64,000 nucleotides of DNA from Ophiodon elongatus (Eukaryota > Chordata > Actinopteri > Perciformes > Hexagrammidae): assembly GCA_016806645.1 (NCBI GenBank), contig JACSYO010002129.1, positions 124,001-188,000 on the forward strand. The letters run 5' to 3'. Numbering within the stretch: the stretch's first letter is position 1; each line of letters starts with the position of its first letter. The notes beneath the pieces were generated by a model, which was not told the origin of the DNA, ran no database searches, and saw only the letters and a program-made list of their open reading frames with translations. Below are positions 1 through 14,384 of the stretch, piece by piece. The translations under genes and the position numbers were made by a program.

Positions 1-1964
1 CAAAAATCTCTCAAAAAAATCGGTATGTAAGGTACATCCCTGCTGTATTTACACGGTGAATTTCCACCTTAAACCTGGAACATGTCAAACAGTGTAGGTG
101 TGAAATATGTTACAATATGGCGAAAGTAGAGAATTGCAGTGGTGCCAGAAATAGGCTGGTTACGGTGGTTGCTGTCACCATTGAAGTGTACTAGCTCAAT
201 AATGGGTGTGCTCAATTATGGCTAAATTTATACAGTAACAGTCGGACCAGAAAAATAAATGCCTGGAAAAGTTAAAGGATTTAGGTTCATGCATCACAAT
301 CTGTATGAAATTGGACTGGTGATGTTTCTTTTCCAATGTTTACATTGATTCAATATTGTCAAAATATTTAGTTTGAGCCTTACCTCCACACTTGGCATGT
401 TACTATTTAGTCAGCAAGCTACAAACGATATACCAGACATAACAGTCATGGTAATAAACTGAAATGATCTGCACAAACACAAGCTGAGCAGCATAACTAT
501 CAGCAATGCAATAACCTATTATTGACCAAAAACCTTGCAAAAATGATCTTATTCTGTCCCGTCAACACACCCCTGTTCTAACTCAACAGCCAAGAAATTA
601 AATTAACTCCTCCTTGAGCTGTTTTGCCCGAGAGCTGAGCCCTTCCACTGAAGTATTAGCGCTCATTGGCGTCACAGATGGCCCTGAATGGCCAGAAATA
701 GTTACCATATCAAGTGTGTTTTGTATATAAAGTATGTATAACATTTGGTGTGCCGCCTTTGATAGGGGCTAAGTGGAATGAGCGCGATCACTCCTGGTGG
801 TCCGCTACAGTTTAACACTCCTCTTGGCTCACTCTGTGGTTCTAATAGCTGGCCAGCTGTACGCTACTGTGTACTTACACCACAGGGTAGTTAAGAGAAC
901 AAGGCCACACACTGACACTATGCATTGTAATCCCACTGTGACACCAAGACTTTGCATGCATGTAAGTATGTGTGCGCTTGACTGTGAACATACACACTCA
1001 CCTGCCCAGTACGTCCGCCGATGTGCTAAATTGCTTGTGTGGGTTTTCTGCATTTGTGTGTGGAGTTATTTTGTCTGGCCTCGCCTGCTGTTTGCATCTC
1101 CGCGTGCTTTAATTAGTATGCGTTTTTGCATCAAGGCCTTTGTGATTTGGCACTGGCACTGAATGCTGGCGAGGCATAAAAAGATTTGAAGTCTGTCTGT
1201 GCTAGTCATTCAGCCTTAATGGCGTTAGTTACACAACTGAACTCAAGTCCCTGCTGCATAAATGGGTGGCATTTAGAAATATGAGAAAGTCTGATGGCAG
1301 TGAATCATGTAGCGCACCGCAGCGGAGCATGTCGGGGATGACTGACATTGACATTGACCCAGATGGGCACTGCTCCTGAATGGACAGCGGCTGAAACCTA
1401 AGCAGCGCTAGCTCAGTGTCAGGGAGTGAAAACCGCCCCACTCTGTGGGTTTCAGCACTAACAGAAGTGGGAGAGAGGGGCTGACTCAGTGCCCTCATCT
1501 GCCGCAGAGCCCGTCTGGCAGGGGGAAATGGTGTGCAGTGAGAGCCTCAGTTTATAAGGAACTTCTAAATTCCAGCCTGCTTAAGTGGCACATGAACTGC
1601 TCTGTTTAGACATGACAGCACGCCCACCATCAGCTTACTGCGTGTCATGCCCTCCCCACTGACGATGGAAAGCAGAGCCCGGTCAAAGCCCTCTCCTCCT
1701 TCAGGACAGCGGACAGCACCTACCAGTCTCTGATGCAGCAGTCATTTTCCCCCAAAGAAGTTTTGTCAGTTCAGGACCACGGACAGCAGCTCTCACAGTC
1801 GCTGGCACGAGTCTCAGCACAGAGAAACACTGGCTGTCCTTCAACACCCCAGAACCCCCTTCACTGCCAGATTACTCACTCTGTCTCTACTTCTATTCTG
1901 TTTCTGTGCCCCTGTCTCCACCTGTGCTGGAAAGGAAGCCGGCAGCCATTTTGTCATTTGTGTT

Positions 1965-2020
<56 letters not shown>

Positions 2021-2846
2021 TGTGTGTGTGGCTGAATAAAAAGGAGTTGGATAGGTATGCAGTTATTGAGAGAGCTGGATAGACAACAAGTGTCTCTCTC
2101 AGCGCCTCTTTGCAGCCCTCTTTCATGCCTCTCAGCTTGGCTCAGCGATTAACCCTCAATACCTCGCTGTCCCTGCTGACCCATCTCCGCACAGAGCCCC
2201 GCTGCTGGCCACAGCGGTGCATTGACATGCCTCTCAGATGGCTGACTAACAGCAGCGGCTGTGCAAATGGTGTACACACCAGAGGTGAAGGTGTACAGAG
2301 ACACTAATTCTCTTTCTTTGCTGCCTCTACCCTGACTTCCTCGCTTATTCAGAGTGAATGCTAAGGTGCTGCTCTGACACCCCACCAAGGTGGTGGAATA
2401 GACTGGAAGGATGCTGGGAGAGACACGCAGTTCCCTTTTTGGTGTGGGGCTGAGTGTGATAAGCGGCTGCCGGGCTGTGTGTAGGAGTTTGTTAACATTT
2501 GAAACTCTCACAGTTTGTTTCACAAGTGGTGCAATATCTTATTGGAGAAGCTGGTACGGCTGCAAATCCATCATGCCAATATGTGATCTGTGATGTTCCA
2601 ATGTGAAAACTGGATTGCAAGGCGGTGCATCAACAGTGCTGGAACGTTACTGCTCAGTGAAGGCGAGTCGATAATAGCTAATTTGTGTTTTACATGAGGA
2701 CAATGGGAACCACTTTGATTCCGCCTGCTCCTGTCAAATACTACACATCATATTTACAATGTGGTCGAATAATAAAGTGCCTCCTAAAAGTATTAAGGTT
2801 CATTGAATTATCAATAACTTTGCCTCTCTCCCTTTTTCCACTCCAG
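1..2846 (+). other. Upstream intron of adgrl1 (no coding exon seen)
   Basis: Sequence before the first recognised exon, inferred to be intron. It ends in a good polypyrimidine tract and CAG acceptor at 2846. I looked for a signal-peptide exon ending in phase 1 and found none with an ATG, a hydrophobic run and a donor. The only distinct element is a GT/CGTG microsatellite near 1967-2031. Confidence 0.6.
1967..2031. repeat. Microsatellite, (GT)n then (CGTG)n
   Basis: A run of GT dinucleotides passes into about ten copies of the tetranucleotide CGTG and returns to GT. Open frames over it are low-complexity artefacts. Confidence 0.9.
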
Positions 2847-3060
2847 CTCTGAGCCGGTCAATGATGCCCTTCGGCTTGATGCGTCGAGAGCTGGCGTGTG
2901 AAGGCTACCCGATCGAGCTGCGCTGCCCTGGAAGTGATGTCATCATGATTGAGACGGCCAACTACGGCCGCACCGATGACAAGATCTGTGACGCAGACCC
3001 CTTCCAGATGGAGAATGTGCAGTGCTACCTGCCCGACGCCTTCAAGATAATGTCACAGAG
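2847..3060 (+). CDS. adgrl1: adgrl1 exon: SUEL lectin domain, N-terminal part
   Basis: 214-nt exon preceded by a ctccag acceptor and followed by gtaact. It starts with two bases of a split codon, then reads LSRSMMPFGLMRRELACEG. It carries the lectin core ELRCPGSD and the ANYGR motif typical of galactose/rhamnose-binding lectin domains. The last two bases (AG) join the next exon to give Arg of MSQRC. This is the first mature-protein exon, so the signal peptide is encoded further upstream. Confidence 0.96.
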
Positions 3061-4612
3061 GTAACTACTGATCTCCTTGTATCTTGTATGTGTGTGTTGT
3101 ACAGTCAGAGCCTGCTATTGGCCAAAGAAACAAGATACTCTTTCACAACATAATTCCTCCAGATTCTCCTGCTTTTCCTCCTGAGGTGTTGATGTCTTGT
3201 GTGAAATACTGAACTCAGCATCCCTGATCCGTGCAGAACACCACTAGGTCTTGGCGAGACATGCATGCCTATGGTGGTTTATTACGTGTGTGTGCGTGTG
3301 TGTATGTGAATGCGTATGTTCTGGATTGTTGCAGGAGTGTTTGTAGGGCTTCCTACAGCTGCTCACTGTGTTTGCGCTCAGCATCTGCTTCCTCTGAGCT
3401 CAGATCAATGGAAGCCCTCTCCCAGCTATCCATCACGCGTGTAATGGAGGCACAGGGTGCTAGCGTCGGGAGAGAGCAAGGGAGGGAGGGAAGTTGCAGC
3501 GGGAGGGGCGGAGTGGAGAATGTAGGGGGTAAAGGAGGAAGAGAGACTGCTGGAAATGATGGGATGATAGAGTGAGTTCAGCAGAGTTTTGAGATATGAA
3601 GGGAGTAAGAGAGACAACACAGGGGAAAAATGCTAAAAGCTGGAAGGAGAAGGATTATGTGATGAGAATGAGTGAGCACATGTGTGTGTGTGTGTGTGTG
3701 GGGGGGGTGTATCTTTTCATCTGGGTGTTTCTCTGGGTGTGTAAACGTGAGGAGGCATGCAGCGATGCAGTTTAGATATAGGTAATATGTGCGTATGAAT
3801 GTTTTCCTTGTGCATGTGGCGGTGGAGTATTTGCCTTAGCCCCTTGCGTCCTTCCCTCTTCTCTCACCTCTAATTGCTCCCACTCACAATCCCCCAGGAG
3901 AGGAGCCTCTTACGTCACTCGCCCTCTCTCTCTCTGCCTCTTACCTCCCTCCTTCCTTCTCTCTATCCTTCATCCCTCTCCTTTTCCCCGTCCCTCCCTA
4001 TCTCTCTGTTTCCCACCTCCCCTCGGGTGCAGCTGTCACATGATCTAGTCTAGTGTGAAATTACTCCCTTCCCTACCGTTCTCCTCATCTTTCAGAGCCT
4101 GAAGATGTTTTTTTTGCACCCGCTCCTCTTTGTCTTTCTTACAATGCCACTCGTCATTTTTATTTTTTTATCACTTACTTCCTCCACTCTCTCTCTTTCT
4201 CTTTCTTCCTTCCTTCCCCCATCTGTCTCCTCTCTCAGGTGTAATAACCGCACCCAGTGTGTGGTGGTAGCGGGGTCGGATGTGTTCCCAGATCCCTGTC
4301 CAGGGACCTACAAGTACCTGGAGATCCAGTACGAGTGTGTTCCCTACAGTGAGTACTGAGACCCTGACACCCTCCCCCACCTCCCCAACCCCCTCACCCC
4401 ATTCACCACCTCTACCATCACCCCCACCCCTTCCCCCCTCCCCCCAACCTGAACCTCCTACCCCTTTATCAACCGCCCAAAAACCCTCAACAAATGACGT
4501 TCTCACACTTACACGTGTACACGTGCTCTCTGTGGCTTTTTTCCAACACAAGCACAACAAAACACGACAGACGGTCATCCTCACCTGCTTTCTCTCTCTC
4601 TCTATCTATCTA

Positions 4613-4653
<41 letters not shown>

Positions 4654-5186
4654 ATCTCTCTCTCTCTCTCTCTCTCTCTCTTCTTTCTCTCTCATACACT
4701 TACAATGCACAGACACACATGCACGCACTCGCACAGAACGCTAAACCTTTTTTCTTCATCGACAGAGCAACGCAACAGTCGCTGAGAGGGATTTTCACAT
4801 GGGGGAAGGAAACACAGGATCCGATAAGCACTTCACACAGACCCACTGCAAACATGGGGTCAGCCCTTATTGGCGATCACAACAGTGTAACACACACCGA
4901 CCCACACTCACACACTGATTGACCCAGGGGCATGCCACTGCCTTTATCGGGTGCCAAACACCTTTGCTGTCCCTCTGATTTCCAATAAAAATTAAAATTG
5001 GGCGCAGTGAGACTGGGAGGCAGGGGGCGTTGTGTGTGTGCTGCACCTCACAATAGGAATGTTAACACAAACAGAAAAGGGCTTATTTTAGACCACATGA
5101 CCTGGAGCGCCACACATTTTAATGTCCCCATGGTAACGGCTGACTTCCACACGGCAATGCTCAGAGCTCTGTGGCAGGTGTGACAC

Positions 5187-5220
<34 letters not shown>

Positions 5221-8200
5221 GTCTACCTCACACTTGCAAAAGGGGGACATACAGTTGCTCTCATTCTTCCTCCCTCTGACTCGTCTTCCCCTGAGCGAGC
5301 ATGCACACACAAACCAAAGCACACAGCCAAGGCAGCAGACACACAAAGGATTATATGGCGTTGTGTTGATCCTCGTTCATGTGAAAATCTCCACTCAGTC
5401 TCCCCTCCTCCCTCTCATGTATTATTACTCTCAGCATTGATCCCTTCACTGTGCAGGAACACCTGGCTGGAGGGGAGGGGCAGTGGCGCTCCCCTTCACC
5501 AGACAGAAGCAGAATTGGGGTGTGGGAAGGGGTGCAAGGACGATTGAGGGTGTTGGGGTGGTGGGACACTGTGAGACACGGGTCTTCTTGGGGTGAGGGG
5601 GCTGTTTGATTGATCGGGGTGGGGATATGGGGTGATTCTCTCTGCTTTTTCCTCAGGCACAGATGTTGTGGCGAGCCACGGGTTTGGAGTCGTCGCCAAG
5701 CCGCTAACCTCCTTTACTCTCTTCTTCTTCTACATCTCATTTCTTTTCTCAGAGGTCTCTCCCTCATCCTTCTTTTGCCTATCTCTCACAGTCAATATCA
5801 CCCTTTTCCTCTGTCTGTATTCTGCTTTTCTCTATTTCACCTCCTTTCTACACTTTAAGATCTTTAATCACCTCCAATTCTCTCATTATTCTTCTATTTA
5901 TACTCTCTGTCCATCTAACTGCGACAGTATCTTATCATTCTATTCAGTCTTTTCCGCTGTCTCTGTCTTTTTTTTTCTTTTACAGGTGGAAGAAATATTC
6001 AAATATCCAACCATCCAGCTCGGATGGAGAGGCTCGGAGAAACTCAGGGACTTCCAAGCACCTCTCTCAGTCTTTGCCCTTCCTCTGCTCTGTGCCTTTG
6101 TGCCCTTGGTTTACTTTTTGAGAGTCTTTGTTGAGTCAGGTTGCAGCCACAGTCACAGATAAGAAGTTAGCTGATTTTCTTCCCATTGGGGATTATTCTC
6201 TGGTCTGAATCTTTTCTTCACTAACCCAAGTGGCAACAAGTGTTCTTCTCAAGTCTCCTCTGCCCTCTACACCTGTCTTTCAGTCGATGCAGTCAGACTG
6301 ACCCTCTCCAGGCGCCTGACTTTAGTTGTTAGCCTTCTGGAAGTCCTGTGCTGTAGCTTAGTGTCCTGTATTGTAAAGTCCACGGAGGGCCAAGGTAGCA
6401 TTGCATAGTTATACCTGCCTTGTTCTCCTCATGCATTTTAACCTTGTTTTTTTTCCCTCTGACTGCACAAGGGAGCTTGCTCTCTCTCTCTGCGAGGCAA
6501 TCAAAGGGATGATTAAATAGCTGCTGACTTGCATTTTTCTCCACCCTGTTTGGAAAAAAAACATTCATGATTGCATCTGAAGTATGGCACAGCTTAGAAA
6601 ATTGGAAGCTGATCCCTCTATGATGAAAAGTCCTGCCTGTCTGAGGTGACAAAGAAGAGCCAATTACCCCTGTCCTCTGCCACTCTCCTCCGCAGGAGAA
6701 GCACGACTACGCAACACTCACTCACGCACCCAGAAAGAGAAACAAGTATGCATGCACGTGTATGCACACAACTTATACCACGGGCTGCTCCACGTGTTTG
6801 TTCTCATTTGACAAAGTAAATACGACCTGACACATTCAGACTCAGAGCTGGAACTGTTCGTCCCAAAACCTAGTCACCGTCGCACCACACGCCACTCAAC
6901 TCGGCCACTTTTAATTACCAGGAGAGGGGGCGCGTTGCTCTCTTCAGTTCTGCCTCAGCAGAGATTTGTCAAGATTAATTGAATTTGCTGCTGCTAATCG
7001 CTCTGGTAATGCCCCATCGTTCACGTCTGGCTGGGAACGCTGGGCACTCTGGCATCACCCAAGGCCGAGGCATGTTTTTCATCGGTTGTCTCGGAAAAAA
7101 AAAAAGGTGAACAAAAGAGAGATGATGTGTTGAGGTTGTGTGTCATAGTAGCTGCGATGGTGTGCAGCCACGTTGATGACTGTGTGTGATGTTAGTGTCT
7201 GACAGGGTCCTCTCTGTGCGTGTCACACAGGCGCCATGTTTCCAGTCACCTGAAACGGCGAGGTGACAGCCAGAGCCGAGGAGACACACAAACACAAACA
7301 CACACATCTCTGTCAGCTGAGCTCAAACAAGGGTCCGGAACGTGTGTGTTTGTTGCAGCGCGTGGGATCGCCTTGGCAAAATACAACATCCGCCAACAAG
7401 TCAAATCATATCTCTTCGAGCCAAAAAGCCCTGCGAGGCCTCCCCGCCACAAAGCATTGTTTTTGCCAGCCAGAACAGCGCAAGGACAAAACGGCTCAAC
7501 ACAACTCTCATTTTGCACTGTCACAGCCTGCTGTAGACTTCTGGGTAACATTAAGACATCACAGATCCACGCGCACAGCTGCAGTGGTAACCCTACACTG
7601 CAGTCTTCACACAGATGTAAACTGAGTCAAAGTAAATCTACCCGGCAAGAGAACTCCACCTGTCCCCCCCTCCTCCTCCGGGACACAGTGCTACATCAGT
7701 ATTGACTCCTAATCCTCTCCACTTGGTCCATCCATGCTAGCCATGCCAGAGCCATTAGACTTAGTGTGGTGCCTCTGCTACTTCATCAGCTGTGATTTCT
7801 CTTGCTGATATGCACAGTGCAGGTAGCTGAAGAGCTGCCTGTAAAGGAACCGACCGAGGCTATGCAGTAGAGATTCTGCAGAAGTAACTCCATATTCTGC
7901 TCTTTTACATTCATATCGTGTGGCTCTGCCACTGTTTCACTTCATGAAATTGATTCTTCCCCACAAATATATTCAGCGCTGCCTATTCATTATGAGACAT
8001 CGCTTTTTGGACACTAAGCCGCTGGAAATTATAGTTGACTTGTTGGGAAGAATTTGTCAGTAGAAGGAATAATGGCATTGTAATATGACAAGTTTTCAGG
8101 GGAAGAAAAGGAAACACTTTGATGCAGCTCATAAATGCTTGGTGAATGAGAAGCAGGAGGCTTTGCTCGGTCCGTGGAAAGGAGATGACTCTTTACCATG

Positions 8201-9359
8201 AAAGATTTAAAGTGAGAGAAGGAGAAAGGGGAAGGGAGAGGACGAAGAAGCTGGAGAGGACACACTATCTCTCAGCACTGTGAAAGAGACGGACGAGGCT
8301 GAAGATGTCCTGCAGCACAACAGTGTGTGTGTGTGTGTGTGTGTGTGTACTTGAGAGTGTGTGTTTCTAGCTGTACTCATTAGTGTGGGAGTAATTGATA
8401 GGGTTGTAGAGAGCGCTGAGCAGAGTGATTAAGGGGAGAGAGGGCAGTGGCTTATTTCTCAAAAGGGCCCTGAAAAAGAAATGCTGAATGAATCAGACAA
8501 ACAACCAAGGTGGCCTTAAACTAACCTCCTGCTCAGTGTGAGGACAGTGTGATGAGTTTCTGTCTCTTTTCTCTGTGCTTGTGTATGTGTGTGTCCTCGG
8601 GTATGTGTGATGATCTTGTGTGCGAGTGTGCTTCGTGTCTATATTTCAGGTCGACCAAGAGCAGAAGAAATGAAGTCAACAGTCTTCCACCAATATTCTT
8701 CTTCTCCTTTTCCGCAGTATTAAAGACATCTTTCTTTCTTTCTTTTCTCTCTCTCTCTTTCTCTCTACACGTCACTGCTGTGCATCACACATATCATTTT
8801 CCTCCTGTTCAGGGAAACATACTTAGGAGTCCATTCACGAAATTTAGAATGAACTTATTTGAGGACACTTGTATGAAGTGGACTAGCTCTGCTGTCAGTA
8901 GACAGCGTCTATGTAAAAGCTCCATTTGTTCGAGCTCTGCTGAATCCTGAATCCCCACCCACCCACAGTTGTTTCAGTGAGGATGAAAGCAGGATGTTCT
9001 CTGGTCGGTCTCTCCCTCCCCTGATCTTAGAGCTAATGATTGCACTCACAGTTGGTGGCGGGGATGTAATGCTTTCTTGCCCCCTGCCCCAGCTTCACAA
9101 GACTCTCATCCATAGCTTTGCCATGTTTACTTCTCTAGGCTGAACAAGGCTTCCATTCCCCAGGTCTTTATGTGGGTTGTTTGTCCAGTTTGATCTTGGC
9201 ACAAGATGATAAATGATCAGTGGTGCTGCTGATACTGATGCTGCCTCTGCTGTATCGCTGGCAAGATGCAAGGCCATCCCCCACACAGATCAGACTACTG
9301 CTGCTAACGCTCCCTTTTTTTTCCTTCTTTTTTTTTTTTGCTCACTATTTCTCTCCTAA

Positions 9360-9427
<68 letters not shown>

Positions 9428-11127
9428 CCTCTCTCTCTCTCTCCCCCCCCCTTATATTCCTTCTTTATGGGTAACCCTGCGAGGTGTCGTGACAATTTCA
9501 CAGGGCTCCCCGGGGACATCAGACTTCCCTCGACACATACATGACAATCACGCCCGCAGCAGGGATCCACCAGCCACGTGCCTTTTGACGCGTGTCTTCC
9601 CGAGAGACACGACGATCCACTCGCACACCACTTGCGCCTCAGCAGACACAGACGAAAGGCGTGTGCCGGCGCTGTGATGTGAAAGGCTGAGCTGAGATCC
9701 TTGCCAGAGTCTCCAGTTGCTAGCGGACCTCCCCAGACGAGGCAACTCAAGCAGGTGCCAAACAGCGTCATGGATGTGGAGGGAGCCACGCCTTACCTGC
9801 TGTCAGCGGAGGCCTCAGTGTGACTCAACACACCAACCTATTGATTCGTGTGTGATGAGCCCGCTCTAGACATTGCTCTCATCTCTCTTTTGTCTCTACC
9901 ATCTTCCCCCACCCACCCCCGCCCCCCTCCCCGTGTCTGTTAGTTTCTCTCTGTGTTTCTGAGACGTTCCACTCTGTCAAGCCCTCCCTTTCCCCTGTTG
10001 TTTGTTCTCTTTTTCTTTGATGAGCCAGCATCGGTCAGGCAAGCCAGCAGCTCCCCATTGATTGGACGGTCGATGGGTTGAGTGTTTTCGCTAGCTTCTA
10101 TAGCGAGCATCCTAACTCTGTAAATTGAGCAAAGCCAAAAGCGCCGCTTTCTTTAGACCAAGGGGCCGCTCTAATGTCAACACAGACTGTACATTGAGAG
10201 AGAGGGATTCAACGATCCCGCCGAAGACAACTAGCCACAGATAGAGACATCCCCATCGCCACCTTCCCATCTACCATCCCCTCATCTCTTTCTCAACCTT
10301 TCCCATTCTTTGTTTGCTTCCACAGTTGAAGAGGACTACAACGCAAAGAGGCTCGCCCTCGGTTTGTCTCCCCAACAGGTTCCTGGAGCTGCACTTCACT
10401 TTTCGGGTGTAAGGGAAAGTGGGTGGGATGTGGTAATAAGAGGGGTAGAGGTGGGGTCGAGAGTGTGTGGTTGGGGGAGGATTGTGTTGTTGGGGGATTA
10501 TTGATAAAGCTGAAATGAAATGGAAATGGATTTAAACCCAGGTCAGGCCATTTCCCCTCCTCATTTTCCATTTGAGCCATCCTTTCTCTGAGTAGCCAAC
10601 CATAACACAGACAGATAACTTGCTTTAAAAAGAGAGAGAGTAAGAGAGAGAGAGAGAGTAAGAGAGAGAGAAAGGACAGCGTTTTATTTAATCTCAATTT
10701 TCTCTTTTTTCCTGCACCTGTTTTTCTTTCGTTCTCTTCACTTTCTCTCTCTCTCTCTCTTCTTTACTGTCTTTCTCTTTTATCTTTCTATCTCCTTCTT
10801 TCTCCTTTTTCCGATGCTTGAATAGAAGTGGATCAAAAAGGTAAAGACCACAATGAACATAACAACCACAGCTCGCCCCTTCCTCCCTTCTCCTCCTCCC
10901 TTGTCTCCCTTCCTCCCCCCATATCCCCTCCTAACCCAGCACCTTGTGTTGTGGTCATGTTGATGTTGATATCCTTCCCCTTTCTTTCTCGATCTCTAAT
11001 CGCCTCCTCTGCCCTTTTCTTTCTATCTCTCTTTAAACTATAACCAAAACTCTAAAATCCTTCTAGATTTCCTCCTTGGTTCTGATGACACCAGCCTGAC
11101 CTGCACGCACGCACGCACGCACACACA

Positions 11128-11209
<82 letters not shown>

Positions 11210-13887
11210 CAGACACACAAAAAGGCATCATGGGAGGTCAGTCCAGTATCTATGAGAGATAAACGAGAGATTAACTTCATTCCTTTCCTGTACCAAGTAC
11301 ATCTCAGCCTAAATTTACAGACCACATACATTCATATCATCTCATGGATGGCAAATCTCTCCTCTCTTTTCCATGCCTTTCCAAAGCTATCTCACACTGT
11401 TGCCTCACATACACCTGACAAATCACATTTCTCATTACATTTTTCAAGTATCTGTCAGCTCATTTTGCTATTGCGATTTATTTGTCCCTCCAGATGTAAG
11501 AAAAAAAAACTCTCTCTCATTACCCAGCTGCTCCTTTTCTCCACACTGTATCCCCTCCCCTCTATTTTTGGTTTCTCAGGACCGATTCAAAGTTTGTTGT
11601 TGCTGTAATCTCGAAGCAAAACATTGTGTTAAGTTAACACAGTAACTGGCCAATGCTGCTCTCAGTATCATTTCACAGTATCCCATTTCCAGGTGCTTCA
11701 GTGTCCTCTTCTCATTCTGTCTTTCTCTTCCTTTTTCAATTAATCACACTTCCATCTAACTCCTTTTCTCTCACTGTCTCCTTACTTCTTATTTGTCTCT
11801 GTTTCTCATCCTCCTCTTCTCTTGCTCTTTCTCTCGCCTTCCTCTGATTGGTTTATCTCTCAGATCACATCTGGCCATCACAAGCAGCTGCAGGCTCTTT
11901 TGAGCATCTCTTACACTCCTCTTCCTCCTCCTTCTCCTCCACCTCCTCCTCTCTTCTCCCTCTCTACAGTTTGTCTCTGCTCTCTTTATTGCACATGCAC
12001 TGTGAACTTGTGCCCCCCCCCCCCCCCAATACCCATCCACATCAGTCAATTCCTCCTGTTTCCTTATGTGTTCAATGAGGCTTCGGAGGGGGAGGAGAGG
12101 GGATGGGATGGGGGAGGGAGGTGTATCCCCTGAAGGGAGTGCTCCAGCTTCTCGTAATGGCCTGTCTGATACAGGCAGGCCTCGCCACAAGCACTCCTAA
12201 AGAGCCCCAATCAGCATGGCCAGGCACCCCAATCACTAGCTTCTTAAAGAGGAGAGATAGAGCTGACCCATAGCCAAGGTCACGGTGAGAGTAGTGGCCA
12301 TCAGTGCCAGAGTCCCAATGAGCCTTAAGTCCCTCTCTCGGGTCCTCACCCTCCTCAACTCTCTCTGAACCCCCCTACTTACATCTGTCTCAGCCTCAGC
12401 CATTTCCCTGTCTGGCCCCATGGCTGGATCCATATGTTGACAGAATTAACTCCTATAGAGGTTGCCATTAATGGTTTATGGACCCCTTCGTCTGTTGTCG
12501 TGTCCATTTTCATTAACATTGTCTCACATTTTTCTCCCACCGCAAGCAGCCATTTTAGCTCACTCTCCCTGCTTGCGGTGGAATTGCAAGCTACAAAACC
12601 ATCCTCCTCCTCCTCCTGCTTCACCTCACCCAACTAGTTATTTTTATTTACTACTCTCCCTCCCACTAACACTGAGATGAAAACCCCTCTCCTCTGTCTG
12701 CACTCCTGCCCTTACCCACTTTAATCCATCCCTCCACTGCTGCTAAATACACTTCCTCTCTCCGTTTATGGCTGAATTAACATTCCAGACCTGTGTCTTG
12801 TCCGTGTCTGTCAAATTAATCCTCACTGATTGATTAGCTGATTGACAGATTTGGATTGGGATGACGTGCACCGTGCGGTGATGATGTCACATGCAGGAGA
12901 TCCTGTTCAATGAATGTCCAACACTCTGTCAACCTACCTACTGTTAGGCTATTTTAAGACCATGTTGGCGTCAGCCACCTCCCCTTCTTCCCATCACTCC
13001 CTCTGTCCCTTTTCTCACCCTTTTCGCTGACAGTCTAGCAGAGTGCACTACCCACATCATTACAGTATTTCATTTATCACTGCTGACAGGACCAAACTAG
13101 TGTCCGCTATATTTTTCTCACCTCCAGTCTGTTTGCTTCTAAAGAAAAAGGGGCAAGACAAGGAGAGGGGGTTGTACAAGGGCAGAGCCATCGCTCACAC
13201 AAACAGCTCTCTACCTGTGATTTTTGGAAAAGTGAGAGGGAATGAGTGAGAAACCACTGCAATCGTGTGACAGGAAAACACAAAGAGATCGCCGCAAATG
13301 GAGAGAGAGAGGGAGAGCAGTCGCAATAGAGACGATGAGTCAGGCAGCATCGCCTCATTAGGGATGACCCACCACGCACAAGCATAGTCATGTGACCGAG
13401 GCAGTGCAGACACCCTGTTTAGTGGCACAGAGAGATAGGGAAGAGTGTGGGGATTGACTGTACATGCACCAGTCATTGCATTGTTAGAGCCGAAGAACAG
13501 GGAGGTGAGTGAGTGAGGCAGGTGGTCATGAATATGAATCACACCTTCTGGTTTCAGGACCTTTATGGAAAGACAGCACCTTCGGGAGGCCTGATTCAGA
13601 GTAGGATCATGCAGGGCGGTGGCAGGCTAAGCTAGGCTAGGCTAACAGTCAGAAGTCTATATTGTACAACCCCCCCATGTCCCTTATTGTATCTGCAGCC
13701 ATGTCCAGACAAACTTTCCTGTCATTCAGTGTCAGCTTCACTCCAATGCAGATAAGACTTTGCTTTCAATGGATGTTATCTCTAGCTGTTGCAAGCTTCT
13801 GGTCTCAGTGAAGGGTATTCTCTGGGGTGAATGTTTGGGTTGATAAAGGTGCCAGTTTGACACCTGCCTCTTCCACTGCCTGGACAA

Positions 13888-13956
<69 letters not shown>

Positions 13957-14330
13957 ACGCGCGCATTGTCTGAGAGTTTGTGTGTGTGTCCTAAGGGAGT
14001 ATGTGTACGTCTTTGCACGGCTGTTTGTCCTGTATTGTGTTTTTACTCCCATGACTTGACCCCCTTGTATACTAAAAGGAAGCGGAAACACAATGGGGAC
14101 CCCTTCCGTCGCCTTCCTTGTTTCTTTCTTCTCTCTCTCTCACTGTATGTCAATCCTCAGCAGATTAACTCACTCCTAATTCTCATTTCACAGGAAATAA
14201 CCTATTTACTCTTTCTTACCTCACTCCTCTCTCTCTTCTTGTTTGCACACACAGAACACGCTCAAATCCTTTTCCACTCTTTTCTTTTATCTCTCTGCCT
14301 CTCTGTCTTACTGAACCGCACACAGGCATG

Positions 14331-14384
<54 letters not shown>

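Larger units (their letters stand above)
4349..10825 (+). other. adgrl1: adgrl1 intron (6.5 kb)
   Basis: Non-coding intron between the lectin exon and the microexon. It holds (CT)n at 4590-4692 and 9362-9444, (CA)n at 5182-5219, (GT)n at 8324-8348 and several pyrimidine-rich tracts. No open frame in it shows recognisable protein similarity or flanking splice sites in a compatible phase. Confidence 0.8.

Noticed and set aside
797..1162. Open frame starting VRYSLTLLLAHSVVLIAG, considered as the missing signal-peptide exon
   Set aside because: It has no in-frame ATG before the hydrophobic run and no donor giving the required phase-1 end.
5632..6162. Long open frame of 176 codons rich in Phe/Ser/Leu
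   Set aside because: It results from a pyrimidine-rich tract and shows no domain or conserved motif.
8640..8675. tttcag followed by a VDQEQK-like coding word, first thought to be the lectin/olfactomedin microexon
   Set aside because: No donor follows at a usable distance and the phase is wrong. The exon at 10826-10840 fits exactly.
9304..9789. Minus-strand open frame with a long Arg-Glu run
   Set aside because: The Arg-Glu run is the complement of the (CT)n microsatellite.
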